A DNA stretch of 10,817 nucleotides from JBBTQJ01 sp038065755 (GTDB lineage: Bacteria; Patescibacteriota; Minisyncoccia; Minisyncoccales; Staskawiczbacteraceae): NCBI GenBank assembly GCA_038065755.1, contig JBBTQJ010000010.1, positions 1-10,817 of the forward strand, written 5' to 3'. The translations under genes and the position numbers were made by a program. Positions 1-6,246 of this stretch are shown piece after piece (positions within the stretch are counted from its first letter, which is position 1; each line of letters begins with the position of its first letter). Below the pieces are notes generated by a model, which saw only the letters and a list, made by a program, of their open reading frames with translations, was not told where the DNA came from and did no database searches.

Positions 1-33
1 AGACGCAAAATTACAATTAATCAACTGTCAATT

Positions 34-1329
34 ATGTTCCTTGGCTTGAACAATATAATACTGGCCTTTATTTTAAGTTTTGTCCTTTTGTGCGTTGTCT
101 CTTTTTTGGCAGTTTCTTTCGGCCCCCAGAGTCTGTATTTTAACGTTGTTTTTTATTCTTTGGGAAAGCTGTTTGGACTTTTAAGTTTTCTTTTTTTGTC
201 TATGCTTATAATTTCCGGCGACACAGCAAGGTTTTTAGACAGATTTTTCGGTATGGACAAAATAATAAAATTTCAAAGAAAGTTTGCCACAATAACATTT
301 GTTTTTGTAATAATGCATCCAATATTTTTTATGGCGGCCAATCGGTCTGTTTTTAATTTTCTTTTGCCGAGTCTTTTGTATATTCCGCTTTCTTTTGGAA
401 TAATTTCTTTTTACATTTTTATTGTTGTGGGAATTGCTTCTAAAATATATAAAAAAATTTCTTATAATCTCTGGCAATATATACACATTTTAACATATTT
501 TCTTTTCTTTTTTGTTTTGTATCATGCCGTTAGTTTTGGCTCTGACTATAAATATTTTTCAATAAAAATTATTTATGGCTTGTTGCTTTTTTTAATATTA
601 ATAGGCATAATATACAGGGCCTGGTATAAAATTAAAAACAGAGGCTTTGTGTTTGTTGTAAAAGAAATAAAATGGGAAACAAAAGATTCTTATACCCTTA
701 CTTTGTCTTCAAATAAAAAACTCTATTTTAAGGCCGGGCAATTCTGTTTTTTAAGAATAAACAAAGAAAAACTATATGCAAGGCACCCTTTTACCATATC
801 AAGCGCCCCAGACGAAAATAACATCAGTTTTATAATAAAATTAAAAGGCAGGTTCACAAAAATAGCTTCAGAGCTAAAAGCGGGCGAGAGAATTGTGGCA
901 GAGGGGCCATTTGGCGTTTTTGATATTGAAGATAAAAATAAAAATCTTGTTTTTATAGCCGGCGGGGTTGGAATAGCGCCGTTTATGAGTATGATTAAAA
1001 ACAGATTAAATAATACATCGTCTCATCAAAATATTTTTTTATTGTATGGAGCAAAAACAAAAGATGACTTAATATTTAAAAAAGAATTAGATGCAATAGA
1101 AAGAGGGTGGTTTAAAAAAATATATGTGCTAAGCAACGAAGATCCTTTTGGGGAATTGTGTGAAAGGGGGTATATTGATAAAAAAATAATAGAAAAATAT
1201 GTAAAAAATATAGAAAATTCCTTGTTTTATATTTGCGGCCCGGAGCCAATGAAAGAACTCTGTATAAATTCGCTGTTTTTATTGGGGATTAAAAAAAGTA
1301 ATATCTTTATTGAAAGCTTTTTCTGGTAA
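34..1329 (+). CDS. Ferric reductase-like membrane flavocytochrome (NAD(P)H oxidoreductase)
   Basis: Predicted six-helix membrane protein (about residues 8-28, 38-60, 83-103, 112-135, 147-169, 176-196) followed by a cytosolic FAD/NAD(P)H reductase module. This is the architecture of ferric reductases and NADPH oxidases, which move electrons from NAD(P)H through FAD and membrane heme to an acceptor across the membrane. Visible motifs are HPFTISS at 251-257 (FAD binding), GGVG at 310-313 (pyridine nucleotide binding), CGPEPM at 401-406 (NAD(P) site) and an aromatic C-terminus. Candidate heme ligands are His95 in the third helix and His151/His164, 13 apart, in the fifth. The usual second third-helix His appears to be Gln81. 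No Shine-Dalgarno is seen before the ATG. The frame is open upstream to the window edge, so the true start could lie outside. The helicase gene begins 10 bases after the stop, probably co-transcribed. The physiological acceptor (iron, oxygen, other) cannot be told from sequence. Confidence 0.85.
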   Translation: MFLGLNNIILAFILSFVLLCVVSFLAVSFGPQSLYFNVVFYSLGKLFGLLSFLFLSMLIISGDTARFLDRFFGMDKIIKFQRKFATITFVFVIMHPIFFMAANRSVFNFLLPSLLYIPLSFGIISFYIFIVVGIASKIYKKISYNLWQYIHILTYFLFFFVLYHAVSFGSDYKYFSIKIIYGLLLFLILIGIIYRAWYKIKNRGFVFVVKEIKWETKDSYTLTLSSNKKLYFKAGQFCFLRINKEKLYARHPFTISSAPDENNISFIIKLKGRFTKIASELKAGERIVAEGPFGVFDIEDKNKNLVFIAGGVGIAPFMSMIKNRLNNTSSHQNIFLLYGAKTKDDLIFKKELDAIERGWFKKIYVLSNEDPFGELCERGYIDKKIIEKYVKNIENSLFYICGPEPMKELCINSLFLLGIKKSNIFIESFFW

Positions 1330-1339
1330 TATAAATTAT

Positions 1340-3757
1340 ATGGTTTTGGATTTATCAAAATTAAACAATGAGCAAAAAGAGGCTGTTTTACACGAAAAGG
1401 GGCCTCTTTTAATTGTGGCCGGAGCGGGAACTGGTAAAACAACTGTTATTACCCAGAGAATTGTTAATTTAATTGAAAAAAAATTGGCAAAACCGGAAGA
1501 AATTTTGGCTGTCACTTTTACTGAAAAAGCGGCTTTTGAAATGGAAGAAAGGGCAGACAAGCTTTTGGATTTTGGATATATTGATTTGTGGATTTCAACA
1601 TTCCATTCTTTTTGTGAAAGGGTTTTAAGAGACAACGCCCTAGACATTGGACTGCCTCCAAATTTCAAAATTTTAGACAACACCGCAGGCTGGCTTTTAA
1701 TCAGACAAAACTTAGATAAATTTTCGCTTAAATATTATAAAACATTGGGAAATCCCACAAAGTTTATACAGGCTTTAATCTCTCATTTTTCCAGATGCAA
1801 AGACCAGGAGGTTTATCCAGAGGACTATTTAAATTATGCAGAGTCTTTAAAAACAAGAGATGACGCGCCCGAATCACAAGAAATAGAAAGAATCAAAGAA
1901 GTGGCCGGGGCTTATCATGCTTATCAGCAGATTCTTTTAGAAAACAGCTGTCTGGATTTTGGCGACCTAATAAATTATTGTTTGAAATTATTTAAAAAAC
2001 GACCGCAAATTCTTAAAAAGTATCATGAAAAATTTAAATATATTTTAGTTGACGAATTTCAGGATACAAACTGGTCGCAATATGAATTAATTAAAATATT
2101 GGCGGAACCGGAAAACAACCTGACCGTTTCAGCCGATGACGACCAGGCAATTTACCGCTGGCGGGGAGCAAGCTTTTCAAATATTGTGCAGTTTGGAAAC
2201 GATTTTCCAAACACGAAAAAAATATCCCTGATAAAAAATTATAGGTCGCCGCAGAACATTTTAGACAAATCATATGACTTTATAAAACAAAACAATCCCG
2301 ATCGCCTGGAGTTTGTCAGTAAAATAAATAAAAAACTTGTCGCCAACACAAAAGACCTGCCTGCGCAGGCAGGAGAGGGGGTTATTGGACATATATGCGC
2401 CCAAAGCTTAGACCAAGAAGTTAGCGAAACATTAAAAAAAATATTAGAAATTTTAAAACGCGACAAATGGGCAACGTATAATGATTTTGTGATTTTAACA
2501 AGGGCAAACGACTCGGCCATCCCCTTTACCAAAGCTCTGGAAAGAGCAGGCCTGCCTTATCAGTTTTTGGCCTCACGGGGCCTTTATTCAAAACCGATTA
2601 TTTTAGATGTTATTTCTTATTTTAAACTTTTAGACAACTATCACGAAAGCTCGGCTGTTTATAGAATTTTAAATTTAAAATTTTTAGAAATTTCAGATCA
2701 AGATATTGCAAAAATTACCCATTACAGCCGCAAAAAAACGAACTCTCTTTTTGAAACATTAGAAGAGCTTCCGCTGGTCCAAGGAATATCAAGAAAATCG
2801 CAGGAAAAAATTTCTTTTATTTTGTCTTTGATAAAAAATCATTCTTTAATGGCAAAAGAAAAAAGTTTATGCGAAATTTTATCGGCATTTTTAGAAGACT
2901 CCGGCTATTTAAAATATTTAGCCGACAAGGAAGACTTTGAAAAAATTGATTTATTAAACCAATTTTATAAAAAAATTAAAAATTTTGAGGAAACGGTTAT
3001 AGAACCAAGTTTAAAAAATTTTATAGAAGAAATTAATTTAGAAATAGAATCCGGAGAACAGGGAAAATTAGAATTTGATCCGGAAAAGGGCCCTGATATG
3101 ATAAAAGTAATGACAATTCACGGGGCAAAAGGTTTGGAATTTAAATATGTTTTTTTGGTTAATATGGTAGACAGAAGATTTCCAACCATTGAAAGAAAAG
3201 ACTTGATTGAACTTCCAGACGAATTAATCAAAGACATAAAGCCAAAAGGAGATGTTCATTTGCAGGAAGAAAGGAGAATTTGCTATGTGGCAATGACAAG
3301 GGCAAAAAAAGAACTTTATTTTACCTCAGCCAAGGATTATGGGCTTGGAAGAGAAAAAAAATTATCCAGATTTTTAATTGAAATGGGATACAAAGACGAA
3401 GTCAAAAGTCAAAAGTTAAAAGTTAAAAATAACGGATTATTGGAGGAAAAAATCAAAGCGCTGGATTTTGAAAAAAAAATGAAACCGGAATATCTGCCAA
3501 GTCACTTTTCTTATTCGCAATTGGCGGCTTTTGAAAAGTGCCCCTTGCAATATAAATTTAATTTTATTTTAAAAATTCCAATTAAAGGAAAGGCAGTTTT
3601 TTCTTTCGGAAAAACAATGCATAATACATTGTATAGGTTTTTGAAAGATATAAATGAAAACAATAAAACAAAACAAGAAAGCTTGTTCAATTCCAGCGGA
3701 CGTCTGACGTCCCAAAACTTGACGATTTGGTTAAAATTTACGAAAAAAACTGGATAG
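1340..3757 (+). CDS. UvrD/PcrA-type superfamily 1 DNA helicase, C-terminally frameshifted
   Basis: ATP-dependent 3'-5' SF1A helicase for DNA repair or recombination. Numbering from the ATG at 1340: Q motif region LNNEQ at 8-12, Walker A AGAGTGKT at 27-34, Walker B DEFQDT from 238, motif III DDDQAIYRWRGA, motif IV NYRSPQN, motif V TIHGAKGLEF from 592, motif VI VAMTRAKK from 650. All helicase motifs look intact. An ATG at 1310 in the same frame is rejected because it overlaps the preceding gene and adds residues ahead of the conserved start. From about residue 720 (FSYSQLAAFEKCPLQYKF, Cys734) the protein enters an AddB/RecB-like PD-(D/E)xK nuclease domain that is interrupted. After ESLFN the frame runs into unrelated residues and stops at 3757, while the rest of the domain continues one frame away. 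Two in-frame repeat-like insertions lie inside it (2356-2373 and 3401-3428). The helicase may work alone; the nuclease part cannot fold unless the frames are joined. Confidence 0.88.
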   Translation: MVLDLSKLNNEQKEAVLHEKGPLLIVAGAGTGKTTVITQRIVNLIEKKLAKPEEILAVTFTEKAAFEMEERADKLLDFGYIDLWISTFHSFCERVLRDNALDIGLPPNFKILDNTAGWLLIRQNLDKFSLKYYKTLGNPTKFIQALISHFSRCKDQEVYPEDYLNYAESLKTRDDAPESQEIERIKEVAGAYHAYQQILLENSCLDFGDLINYCLKLFKKRPQILKKYHEKFKYILVDEFQDTNWSQYELIKILAEPENNLTVSADDDQAIYRWRGASFSNIVQFGNDFPNTKKISLIKNYRSPQNILDKSYDFIKQNNPDRLEFVSKINKKLVANTKDLPAQAGEGVIGHICAQSLDQEVSETLKKILEILKRDKWATYNDFVILTRANDSAIPFTKALERAGLPYQFLASRGLYSKPIILDVISYFKLLDNYHESSAVYRILNLKFLEISDQDIAKITHYSRKKTNSLFETLEELPLVQGISRKSQEKISFILSLIKNHSLMAKEKSLCEILSAFLEDSGYLKYLADKEDFEKIDLLNQFYKKIKNFEETVIEPSLKNFIEEINLEIESGEQGKLEFDPEKGPDMIKVMTIHGAKGLEFKYVFLVNMVDRRFPTIERKDLIELPDELIKDIKPKGDVHLQEERRICYVAMTRAKKELYFTSAKDYGLGREKKLSRFLIEMGYKDEVKSQKLKVKNNGLLEEKIKALDFEKKMKPEYLPSHFSYSQLAAFEKCPLQYKFNFILKIPIKGKAVFSFGKTMHNTLYRFLKDINENNKTKQESLFNSSGRLTSQNLTIWLKFTKKTG
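2356..2373. repeat. 18-bp perfect palindrome inside the helicase gene
   Basis: CCTGCCTGCGCAGGCAGG is fully self-complementary and far more GC-rich than the surrounding DNA. It is read in frame as LPAQAG (helicase residues 340-345) in a linker after motif IV where no conserved residue is expected. It has the look of a small palindromic element inserted in a tolerated loop. That it is mobile or repeated in the genome is inference. Confidence 0.6.
3401..3428. repeat. Four tandem 7-bp units (GTCAAAA/GTTAAAA) inside the helicase gene
   Basis: Two copies of GTCAAAA are followed directly by two copies of GTTAAAA. They are read as the low-complexity segment VKSQKLKVKN between helicase motif VI and the nuclease domain. 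The tandem heptamers suggest a simple-repeat expansion or small repeat insertion in a linker. Confidence 0.6.
3698..3712. repeat. GC-rich palindrome GGACGT-CTG-ACGTCC at the helicase/nuclease frame break
   Basis: Perfect 6-3-6 inverted repeat in AT-rich DNA. It sits exactly where the upstream frame loses similarity (after ESLFN) and the downstream frame gains it (PKLDDL). An insertion whose length is not a multiple of three, or a read error in the hairpin, would explain the split gene. Confidence 0.6.
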
Positions 3758-4278
3758 ACGAATGGTATGAATCTAAAAAACAGAAAGAAGATTATTACAA
3801 GCTGGGCAAGAAAATAATTAAAAATTTTTACGAAGATTTTTCTAAAAATCCTCCTGATATTTTAAAAATAGAAAATTCTTTGGCCCTGGAAATGCCTTTT
3901 AATTTAAAAATAGGGGATTACGCCTTATTTGGCGTCATAGATCGCATTGACCAGACAAAAAACGGCCCGGTTATCATTGATTATAAAACAGGCCAGTCAA
4001 AAGACAGACTGGATTTTGAAAATAAAGAACAGCTTTTAATCTATCAAATAGCCTCGCAGGAAATTTTTAAAATAAAACCAAAAGAATTGACTTATTATTA
4101 TTTAGAAGACGGCAAAAAAACTTCTTTTTTAGGAGATGAAAAAGACATACAAGAACAAAAGAAAAAAATAGTTGAAGAAATAGAACAGATAAAAAACAGC
4201 CAATTTGGGGCAACTCCAGGCTGGCATTGCGGGTTTTGCGACTTTAAAGACATCTGCGACTTCGCCCAACGAAATTAG
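3727..4278 (+). CDS. PD-(D/E)xK nuclease domain, detached C-terminal part of the preceding helicase-nuclease
   Basis: Continuation of the helicase gene in the -1 frame, with a nominal TTG start at 3727. The homologous reading really begins near 3712 (PKLDDLVKIYEKNW), so the TTG is a computed rather than a likely biological start. The nuclease signature is complete here: GVIDRID with Asp72, VIIDYKTG with Asp85 and Lys87, and the QxxxY motif Gln102-Tyr106. Three cysteines near the end (Cys168, Cys171, Cys177; CxxC-x5-C) match the C-terminal trio of the AddB-type [4Fe-4S] staple, whose first cysteine would be Cys734 in the upstream frame. Splitting the frames therefore separates the four cluster ligands. 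No Shine-Dalgarno or promoter is seen for independent expression. It is either a pseudogene fragment, an assembly or sequencing error at the palindrome at 3698-3712, or, less likely, a recoded product. Confidence 0.75.
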   Translation: MVKIYEKNWIDEWYESKKQKEDYYKLGKKIIKNFYEDFSKNPPDILKIENSLALEMPFNLKIGDYALFGVIDRIDQTKNGPVIIDYKTGQSKDRLDFENKEQLLIYQIASQEIFKIKPKELTYYYLEDGKKTSFLGDEKDIQEQKKKIVEEIEQIKNSQFGATPGWHCGFCDFKDICDFAQRN

Positions 4279-4281
4279 CGC

Positions 4282-4310
4282 TTGATGTTGTTTAATAATA
4301 TATTTATAAT
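4282..4310 (+). promoter_or_regulatory. Sigma-70-type promoter for the FKBP gene
   Basis: TTGATG at 4282-4287 and a perfect TATAAT at 4305-4310 are separated by 17 bases, just after the nuclease stop codon. Transcription would start near 4317, leaving a leader of about 38 bases made almost only of A and T, with no Shine-Dalgarno before the ATG at 4355. Confidence 0.6.
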
Positions 4311-4354
4311 ATAATAAACTTATTGTTTAATTATTAAATTAATTTTTAAATAAA

Positions 4355-4885
4355 ATGAATAAAATATTAATAATAGCTGTTTTAATAATATTGGCTGTGT
4401 CGGCCGTTGGTTTTTATTTTCTTTTTCAAAAACAAGGCTCTGTGAAAAATAATACAAACAAGCCCCAGCAAAATTCTACAGAAGATTCAGAAGAAGACGC
4501 TTTAACGGTTTCAGAACAGGAGGCGCAGCAAGAAGAAATAGCGCCTATTACCTTTGAAGTTCAGGGCATGAAGGTTGAAGTTTTAAAAGAAGGGTCGGGC
4601 CAAGAATCAAAAAAAGGAGACACGGTTTTTGTGCATTATGTCGGCAAATTGACAACCGGCCAAGTATTTGACTCGTCAATTGAAAGAAAACAGCCCTTTT
4701 CTTTCACCTTGGGGCAAAATATGGTAATACAAGGGTGGGAGTTGGGAGTTCTGGGGATGAAAGTTGGCGAGAAAAGAAGGCTTACAATACCGCCCGAATT
4801 AGGATACGGCAACCAAGGGGCGGGCGGAGTCATTCCTCCGGTTTCAACCTTGATATTTGAAGTAGAGCTTGTTGGAATAAATTAA
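4355..4885 (+). CDS. Membrane-anchored FKBP-type peptidyl-prolyl cis-trans isomerase
   Basis: Catalyses cis-trans isomerisation of Xaa-Pro bonds, helping proteins fold. Residues 3-24 form one hydrophobic helix after a lysine, fitting an uncleaved signal anchor; no lipobox cysteine is present. Residues 25-65 are a polar Gln/Glu/Ser-rich linker, and residues 68-176 are a complete single FKBP domain of normal length. Pocket residues expected from FKBP12 are visible: Tyr95 (VHYVG), Asp106 (FDSS), Phe115/Phe117, Val124-Ile125, Trp128 (VIQGWE), Tyr151 (LGYG), Ile160 and Phe168. The domain should therefore be active and face the cell exterior. It is a single transcription unit with its own promoter at 4282-4310 and a hairpin terminator at 4908-4930. 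It is not in the chaperone operon, although it complements those genes in protein folding. Confidence 0.9.
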   Translation: MNKILIIAVLIILAVSAVGFYFLFQKQGSVKNNTNKPQQNSTEDSEEDALTVSEQEAQQEEIAPITFEVQGMKVEVLKEGSGQESKKGDTVFVHYVGKLTTGQVFDSSIERKQPFSFTLGQNMVIQGWELGVLGMKVGEKRRLTIPPELGYGNQGAGGVIPPVSTLIFEVELVGIN

Positions 4886-4907
4886 TAAATAATTAAAACA
4901 AAAAAAG

Positions 4908-4930
4908 AACTGATAAAATCAGTTATTTTT
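4908..4930 (+). terminator. Weak intrinsic terminator after the FKBP gene
   Basis: AACTGAT (4908-4914), loop AAA, ATCAGTT (4918-4924) form a perfect 7-bp stem followed by ATTTTT. The stem is AT-rich, so it may be leaky, but its position 22 bases after the stop codon fits a terminator. Confidence 0.6.
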
Positions 4931-4931
4931 A

Positions 4932-4959
4932 TTGCAAAAATCGTAAAAAGTAATATAAT
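4932..4959 (+). promoter_or_regulatory. Sigma-70-type promoter for the two small genes
   Basis: TTGCAA at 4932-4937 and TATAAT at 4954-4959 with a 16-base spacer. It starts right after the T-run of the preceding terminator. The leader to the ATG at 5009 would be about 43 bases. Confidence 0.6.
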
Positions 4960-4995
4960 ATATGTTATCTGTTATTTATGCACATTAAAATATTG

Positions 4996-5005
4996 AAAGG
5001 GGGAG
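4996..5005 (+). promoter_or_regulatory. Strong Shine-Dalgarno site for the first small gene
   Basis: AAAGGGGGAG lies 3 bases before the ATG at 5009. Purine-rich sites of this strength are absent before the helicase, FKBP, grpE, dnaK and dnaJ genes, so it supports the start and sets this gene apart. Confidence 0.55.
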
Positions 5006-5008
5006 CGT

Positions 5009-5245
5009 ATGCCAAGCCAAGATATTAATGTAACTGCATTAATAAAAAAAGACGAAAAATATATTTTTCTTTATAGCGATGAAAATAGGGATGCTCTTTT
5101 AAGGGTATTGGGTCGTCTTGCTTCTGATCCAGATTTAGGTTTTACATGGTATGATGCGGCAATCGTAAGCCAAAAAATTAGACAGGGCGCGCAAGAAGCA
5201 GAAAAACAAGAAAAAATTAAAAACAGATTTGGTTTTTATGTTTAG
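5009..5245 (+). CDS. Small soluble protein of unknown function (78 aa)
   Basis: I do not recognise a named family. The protein has no signal peptide or membrane segment. It begins with a short beta-like stretch (VTALIKKDEKYIFLYS, residues 8-23), then a helix (NRDALLRVLGRLASDP, 26-41), then GFTWYDAAIVSQKIRQ (44-59), and ends in a charged helix (about 56-73) rich in Lys, Glu and Gln. The compact beta-alpha pattern with aromatic residues (Tyr17, Phe19, Tyr21, Phe45, Trp47, Tyr48) suggests a folded domain, not a spurious ORF. Support for it being a real gene: a promoter at 4932-4959, a strong SD at 4996-5005, and a second small gene 35 bases downstream. A cytoplasmic regulatory or binding role is possible, but nothing in the sequence shows one. 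Confidence 0.75.
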   Translation: MPSQDINVTALIKKDEKYIFLYSDENRDALLRVLGRLASDPDLGFTWYDAAIVSQKIRQGAQEAEKQEKIKNRFGFYV

Positions 5246-5267
5246 GTTCAAGTTTCTGCGCCAGCAA

Positions 5268-5276
5268 AAGGAGGTG
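5268..5276 (+). promoter_or_regulatory. Near-perfect Shine-Dalgarno (AAGGAGGTG) for the second small gene
   Basis: AAGGAGGTG is fully complementary to the usual 16S rRNA 3' end (CACCTCCTT) and lies 4 bases before the ATG at 5281. It is the best SD in the window and fixes the start. Confidence 0.75.
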
Positions 5277-5280
5277 TCAA

Positions 5281-5640
5281 ATGATTTGTTTAAGCCTAAT
5301 CGGCCAGATAGCAGACGACGATCTGCTCCAAAAAATTACCGCATTAATGGTGTGGGTAGATTCGGGAACAGGATTAATCGGCTCTTTTTGCCAAGAAAGA
5401 GTTAATACAGAATTTGTTGAATTAAAAAAAGAAATACTGCGCCGGATGGCAGAAGCCGGCCAAAACAACCGCAAAAGCCAAGATGCCCTTGACTCTTTGT
5501 TAAAAACATCTGTCCAGATTATTAGAAGGGATTCAAAGACAATTCAAGAAAAATATTGGAAGGCGAGAAGACAAATTTTAGAAAAAATGACCGAGCCCTT
5601 GCAAGCGCAAAAAAGTAAACCAAAAAAAACAAAAAAATAG
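5281..5640 (+). CDS. Small helical basic protein of unknown function (119 aa)
   Basis: No family recognised. Residues 1-35 are mixed and mildly hydrophobic (MICLSLIGQIADDDLLQKIT, then MVWVDSGTGLIGSF) without a clear membrane helix. Residues 42-105 are predicted almost fully helical with alternating charge (VELKKEILRRMAEAG, SLLKTSVQIIRRDS, YWKARRQILEKM), so a helical bundle or coiled coil is likely. The C-terminus (KSKPKKTKK) is a lysine-rich disordered tail of the kind that contacts nucleic acid or ribosomes. It follows the 78-aa gene by 35 bases and shares its promoter; a strong terminator follows at 5675-5702, so the two form a closed operon. The near-perfect SD suggests efficient translation. 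Function is unknown; nucleic acid binding is only suggested by the tail. Confidence 0.75.
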   Translation: MICLSLIGQIADDDLLQKITALMVWVDSGTGLIGSFCQERVNTEFVELKKEILRRMAEAGQNNRKSQDALDSLLKTSVQIIRRDSKTIQEKYWKARRQILEKMTEPLQAQKSKPKKTKK

Positions 5641-5674
5641 CCAGAACAAGGCAAAAAAACAAAAAATAAATATA

Positions 5675-5702
5675 GCCCGAAAATCCTTTCGGGCCTTTTT
5701 TT
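5675..5702 (+). terminator. Strong rho-independent terminator
   Basis: GCCCGAAA (5675-5682), loop ATCC, TTTCGGGC (5687-5694) form a perfect 8-bp stem followed by C and seven Ts. It separates the small-gene operon from the heat-shock operon. Confidence 0.9.
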
Positions 5703-5709
5703 ATCACTC

Positions 5710-5738
5710 TTGACAAGGGACTGACAGTTTAGTAAGAT
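5710..5738 (+). promoter_or_regulatory. Sigma-70 promoter of the hrcA-grpE-dnaK-dnaJ operon
   Basis: A perfect TTGACA (5710-5715), a 17-base spacer and TAAGAT (5733-5738). The start of transcription is expected about 7 bases after the -10 box, at 5745-5746, while the hrcA ATG is at 5747, so the mRNA would have almost no leader. No CIRCE inverted repeat is visible around this promoter. Confidence 0.75.
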
Positions 5739-5746
5739 GATTTGAT

Positions 5747-6241
5747 ATGATAACAGAAAGGCAGGAAAAATTATTAAATTTTTTAATTAAGGAATATATA
5801 AGCACGGCCGAACCCGTGAGTTCTTTTGCGTTGAAAAAAATTACTGATTTGGATGTTTGCGGGGCAACAATAAGAAACGACCTGCAAGAATTGGCAAAAC
5901 AGGGGTTTATTGGCCAGCCCCACACATCGGCCGGAAGAATTCCGACAAAAAAGGCCTATAAATATCTTGCTGATAAAATATTATCTGAAAGGCAAAAATC
6001 ATTTTTTGATTTTATTTTTCAAGAAGCGGCAAGCGCCAGAAAAAAAGTTGAGGAAGAAATAAAAATGGCCGAAGAATTAATGAGGTCCTTATCAGAAGTT
6101 TCAACGACATTAAATTATACCAGAATCCAAAAAAAAGACGGACTTTTGGAAATTTTAGAAATATTAGGGCCTTCAAAAAGTATTTACCAAAAAAACATCA
6201 ATGTTATTAACGAAATAATAAAAGAATTAGAAAATTTTTAA
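5747..6241 (+). CDS. hrcA: Heat-inducible transcription repressor HrcA, miniature form
   Basis: HrcA represses chaperone operons by binding CIRCE operators and is itself kept active by chaperones. Residues 1-78 are the classic winged-helix DNA-binding domain: TERQEKLLNFLIKEYI at the start, the HTH segment GATIRNDLQELAKQGFI (39-55) and the wing signature QPHTSAGRIPT (57-67). Then comes a charged helix (80-127) ending in LSEVSTTLNYTR, which matches the start of the GAF-like domain. From residue 133 (LLEILEILGPSKSIYQKN) the protein matches the very C-terminal strand and helix of full-length HrcA (the GPTRMDY region). At 164 residues against roughly 340 for typical HrcA, most of the GAF-like domain and its dimerisation insert are missing, apparently by internal loss rather than a broken end. 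The ATG sits at the expected transcription start. DNA binding is probably retained; how it dimerises or senses chaperones is unclear. Confidence 0.88.
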   Translation: MITERQEKLLNFLIKEYISTAEPVSSFALKKITDLDVCGATIRNDLQELAKQGFIGQPHTSAGRIPTKKAYKYLADKILSERQKSFFDFIFQEAASARKKVEEEIKMAEELMRSLSEVSTTLNYTRIQKKDGLLEILEILGPSKSIYQKNINVINEIIKELENF

Positions 6242-6246
6242 AAAAT

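Noticed and set aside
1..33. AT-rich CAATTA/TCAATTA words before the first gene as a repeat or promoter
   Set aside because: Too short and degenerate at the window edge; no -10/-35 pair or SD can be defined, and the coding frame is open through it.
1310..1339. In-frame ATG at 1310 as the helicase start
   Set aside because: It lies inside the preceding gene and adds ten residues not expected before the conserved LNNEQ region; the ATG at 1340 fits the family.
1336..1683. 115-codon minus-strand open frame opposite the helicase start
   Set aside because: It mirrors the Walker A region of the helicase and has no independent coding evidence.
3401..3428. Short direct repeats as a CRISPR array
   Set aside because: Units are 7 bases, directly adjacent and without spacers; no cas genes are present.
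3700..3757. Programmed -1 ribosomal frameshift joining helicase and nuclease
   Set aside because: No classic X XXY YYZ heptamer is in the zero frame before the break; similarity switches at the palindrome, upstream of the A-rich GAAAAAA run near the stop, so slippage there would come too late.
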